Origin: DASUPK01 sp036265435 | Lineage (GTDB): Bacteria; Actinomycetota; Thermoleophilia; Solirubrobacterales; 70-9 | Direction of reading: 5' to 3' | NCBI GenBank assembly: GCA_036265435.1 | Contig: DATAPB010000292.1 | Location: 1-14,392, forward strand | Length of the DNA stretch: 14,392 nt | Shown here: piece by piece, positions 12,112 to 14,392 of the stretch | How positions within the stretch are numbered: the first letter of the stretch is position 1 | Layout of the letters: each line of letters starts with the position of its first letter | The notes under the pieces: model-generated | Databases searched by the model: none | The model's input: the letters and a program-made list of their open reading frames with translations, nothing else | What the model was told of the DNA's origin: nothing | Position numbers and translations under genes: made by a program

Positions 12112-14392
12112 TCAGGCGACCGCCGTGCGGTCGCCGGCGGTGAGCCGATGGACGACCTGCGGCTCGGCGAACCCCTTGAGCTCCAGCTCGTCCTGAGTCG
12201 TCTCCATGCCGTGGTCGGCCAGCCAGCCCGCCACCCGCCGGTGCGCTTCGGCACTGAGAAGGATTTCCCCCGGCCCCGCCTGCGCCTGCAGCCGGGCGGC
12301 CAGGTTCGTCGCCTCACCCGTGACAGCGATGTTGTCGTCGGAGATGCCCCTGCCGACCACTCCGGGACCGACCGCGATTCCGATGCCGAGCGGGAGCTCG
12401 ATCGTCTGCCCCCGGTCGCGGAGAGCGAGTGCCGCCTCCAGAGCGTCGGCAGTGTGGTCGGTGCTCGTGCCGGCGACGTTGAACGTCGCCATCACCGCGT
12501 CTCCCGCGAACTTGTCGACGATCCCCTGGCGGCGCTCGACGGCGACGCGCGCCAGCCTGTAGAGCATCCTGATGCGATCCGTCAGGGCCTCGGGGGCGAG
12601 GCTGGAGCTGAGTTCCGAGTAGCCCCGCACGTCGGCGAACAGCGACGTCACAAGGCGCTCCCCATGCGGGACGACCGGCTCGGAGACCACTTCGGCCTCC
12701 TGCTCCGGCGCGGGGGGAAGCGCCACGCCGAGGTCGGTCGCCGCGGCGCGGGCTTCGCTCGCGAGCAGGCGTGCATTCATCCGGTCGGCTGACTCCACGA
12801 CCGTCTTCAGCTCAGCCGCGGCCTCCTCGGATCGGCCGCCATCGGCCAACGCGCGGGCGCGCTGGACCTGGCCGCGCAGCTTGACGAGTGGATAACCGGC
12901 CTCCTCGGCCGCCTGGATCAGCGCGTCGAAACCCGCAATCGCCCGGGACGGATCGCCACGCGCGAGCGCCAGGGAACCCTCTACCTGGTCGAGATAGGCG
13001 GAGCCGGCGTCCGTTGGGTGGCCGCGGGCAGCGACGATGAGCTTCACCACGCCGTCTTCCCGGCCGAGAGCTGCCAGCACTTCCGCAGCGAGGGCGAGGG
13101 TCTCTTTGAACGTCGAGAGGCCCTCGGCCTTCTCGACGATTTCCTCTGCCACCTCGAGCGCGTCCTCGGGGCGTCCGAGGCTCTGAGCGACCCGGATCCG
13201 TGCCGGCGCGTCGTAGGTGATGTCCTGCAGCTCCGTCCTGGTCGAGATCGGCGGCAGCATCTCCGCCGCCCGCTCACCGCGTCCGAGTTCGGCCAGGATC
13301 TGGGCGGTCTGGATGCGGGCCCGCCACTCCATCTTCGCGAAGCCCAGTCGCTCGTGCCGTCTTGTGGCGGCCTCGCCCTGAGCGAGGGCCCCTTCGAGAT
13401 CGCCTCGGGCGGTCGCGACGTAGCAGCGGCAGAGCGGGTCGCCGGAGCGGGTTCCATAGCTGGCGTAGAAGGGCAGCGACTCGAGCCGCTCGAGCCACTC
13501 TTCGAGCTCCGGGAGCATCATGTGGGTGCGCGTCCAGATCGTGTTCCACGCGACGTTGCTCGCGATCTGCGAGTAGCCCTTCTCGCGGGCCTCGAGGAAG
13601 CATGCGTCCATCAGAGCCAGCCCGCGCTCCTGCTCGAGCCCGTCGACGTAGCCCAGCGCGACGAAACCGAGCGCCCAGACGCGCTCGTAATCCGCACCGA
13701 CCTGTTCGGCGATCTCGACCGCCCGCTGCGCCGACTCCAGACAGCCTCGATAGTCGAGCTGGAAGGCGTCCAGTCCCGCCAGGCGCTGATGGGCCATCGC
13801 AAGATCAGCCGACGGGCCCGCTGCCTTGAGCACGGCCAGGGCGCGCTCGTACTCGGCCCGGGAGGCATCAGGACGCCTGGATTCCCAGTGACACCGTCCC
13901 AGGACAAGCCGGTAGTGCGCCGCCTCGAGCTCCTCTCCGCCTCCCTCGAGGGCCTCGATGCCGGAACTCAGGTAACCGATGGCGGTGGCCGGCTCCCCGT
14001 TGCGCTGATGGTCGCTTCCGATCCGGCAGAGGACACGCGCGTTTTCGAGCGGGTCTTGGACGTAGGGCAGCACTCGCTCCAGGATCGAGACGGCCTCGCC
14101 GAAGGCCAGCGCATGCTCCGCCTCGTCGGCACTCCGCAGGCAGATCGGCACCGCCTCTGCGAAGCGCGCCGCGCCGAGCAGATGGTTGGCCAGATCGACC
14201 GGCCGCGTCGTCTCGCTTTCTGCGAGGACCTGCGCCGCGCGCGAGTGGAACGCCTGCCGTCGCGGTGTCACGATCTCCGCGTAGATCGCCTCCTGGGTCA
14301 GCGCGTGACGCCACGAGTACCGACCCGGGCGGCCGTGATCCTCCTCGATCAGCTGCTGGGCCATCGCTGCCTCCAGCGCATCGTGAACGGTG
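12112..14392 (-). CDS. Helical-repeat (TPR-like) protein with C-terminal class III nucleotide cyclase domain, N-terminus outside window
   Basis: The frame is open through the right edge (the residues before the ATG at 14364 read TVHDALEAA), so the start and probably an N-terminal ATPase module lie outside; 759 codons are visible. The segment YSWRHALTQEAIY near the edge is typical of the region after AAA/STAND-type ATPase domains in cyclase and LuxR-like proteins. A long helical, TPR-like region follows (about 14200-12750). The C-terminal part (about 12660-12150) is a class III cyclase domain. It has FADVRGYSELS with metal Asp (codon 12633-12631), DKFAGDAVMATF with Lys and the second metal Asp, and GEATNLAARLQ with transition-state Asn and Arg. 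The adenine-selecting Asp/Thr position is Ala (IAVTGE), so nucleotide specificity is doubtful. Role: probably signal-dependent cAMP- or cGMP-type synthesis in the cytosol. The end converges on metH with a 4-bp gap. Confidence 0.88.
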   Translation of the reverse strand, partial: TVHDALEAAMAQQLIEEDHGRPGRYSWRHALTQEAIYAEIVTPRRQAFHSRAAQVLAESETTRPVDLANHLLGAARFAEAVPICLRSADEAEHALAFGEAVSILERVLPYVQDPLENARVLCRIGSDHQRNGEPATAIGYLSSGIEALEGGGEELEAAHYRLVLGRCHWESRRPDASRAEYERALAVLKAAGPSADLAMAHQRLAGLDAFQLDYRGCLESAQRAVEIAEQVGADYERVWALGFVALGYVDGLEQERGLALMDACFLEAREKGYSQIASNVAWNTIWTRTHMMLPELEEWLERLESLPFYASYGTRSGDPLCRCYVATARGDLEGALAQGEAATRRHERLGFAKMEWRARIQTAQILAELGRGERAAEMLPPISTRTELQDITYDAPARIRVAQSLGRPEDALEVAEEIVEKAEGLSTFKETLALAAEVLAALGREDGVVKLIVAARGHPTDAGSAYLDQVEGSLALARGDPSRAIAGFDALIQAAEEAGYPLVKLRGQVQRARALADGGRSEEAAAELKTVVESADRMNARLLASEARAAATDLGVALPPAPEQEAEVVSEPVVPHGERLVTSLFADVRGYSELSSSLAPEALTDRIRMLYRLARVAVERRQGIVDKFAGDAVMATFNVAGTSTDHTADALEAALALRDRGQTIELPLGIGIAVGPGVVGRGISDDNIAVTGEATNLAARLQAQAGPGEILLSAEAHRRVAGWLADHGMETTQDELELKGFAEPQVVHRLTAGDRTAVA
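12115..12135. terminator. Perfect 8-bp hairpin at the metH/cyclase convergent ends
   Basis: GGCGACCG (12115-12122) and CGGTCGCC (12128-12135) are exact inverted repeats with a 5-nt loop, 7 nt past the metH stop. It lies inside the last codons of the convergent cyclase gene. It could stop metH transcripts, possibly Rho-assisted because no T-run follows. Only 4 bp separate the two stop codons. Confidence 0.4.

Noticed and set aside
1..14392. Mobile elements, CRISPR arrays, tRNA/rRNA genes, phage or defence genes
   Set aside because: No transposase, integrase, terminal inverted repeats, spaced repeat arrays, tRNA-like cloverleaf or rRNA segments were recognised. All long coding frames are accounted for by metabolic or regulatory genes.

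Overview
The window is GC-rich (roughly 65-70% by eye), gene-dense chromosomal DNA from a bacterium. The gene set points to Actinomycetota: a PucR/CdaR-type regulator with a C-terminal HTH, a GabD2-like aldehyde dehydrogenase, tandem PQQ-type sugar dehydrogenases, a full-length MetH with MetE next to it, and a helical-repeat/class III cyclase protein. A deep-branching class such as Thermoleophilia (Solirubrobacterales/Gaiellales) is my best guess. That is inference from gene content and codon bias; the window holds no rRNA or other marker.

Layout. (1) 2-2013, plus strand: two tandem PQQ-dependent sugar dehydrogenase-like proteins, the first cut by the window edge. (2) 2022-3188, minus: a PucR/CdaR-like regulator, divergent from (3) 3427-4974, plus: an NAD(P)-dependent aldehyde dehydrogenase resembling GabD2 succinate-semialdehyde dehydrogenase. 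The 238-bp region between them holds a perfect 18-bp palindrome next to a putative -10 box, plus a long inverted-repeat structure. (4) 4971-5300, minus: a small secreted DUF5666-like protein whose stop codon overlaps the aldehyde dehydrogenase stop. (5) 8399 down to 5420, minus: metE (cobalamin-independent methionine synthase) and a GST-fold protein 13 nt downstream, probably one operon. (6) 8493-12107, plus: metH (cobalamin-dependent methionine synthase), divergent from metE across only 93 bp. (7) 12112 to the right edge, minus: a large helical-repeat protein with a C-terminal class III nucleotide cyclase domain, its N-terminus outside the window.

How the parts fit. The core is a methionine-synthesis locus in which the B12-independent and B12-dependent isozymes diverge from one compact control region. 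That region has no room for a cobalamin riboswitch, and both genes have TANNNT hexamers placed as leaderless promoters would have them. The regulator/aldehyde dehydrogenase pair looks like a self-contained catabolic control unit. Most genes are ordinary housekeeping or metabolic functions. I found no defence island, CRISPR array, insertion sequence, tRNA or rRNA. The most unusual features are a palindromic element that appears inserted in frame into the metH reactivation domain, the metE/metH control region, the operator-like palindrome at 3369-3386, and the reversed domain order plus altered purine-pocket residue of the cyclase protein.

No gap without a gene exceeds 300 bp. The largest are 3189-3426 (238 bp), 5301-5419 (119 bp) and 8400-8492 (93 bp), each described below.
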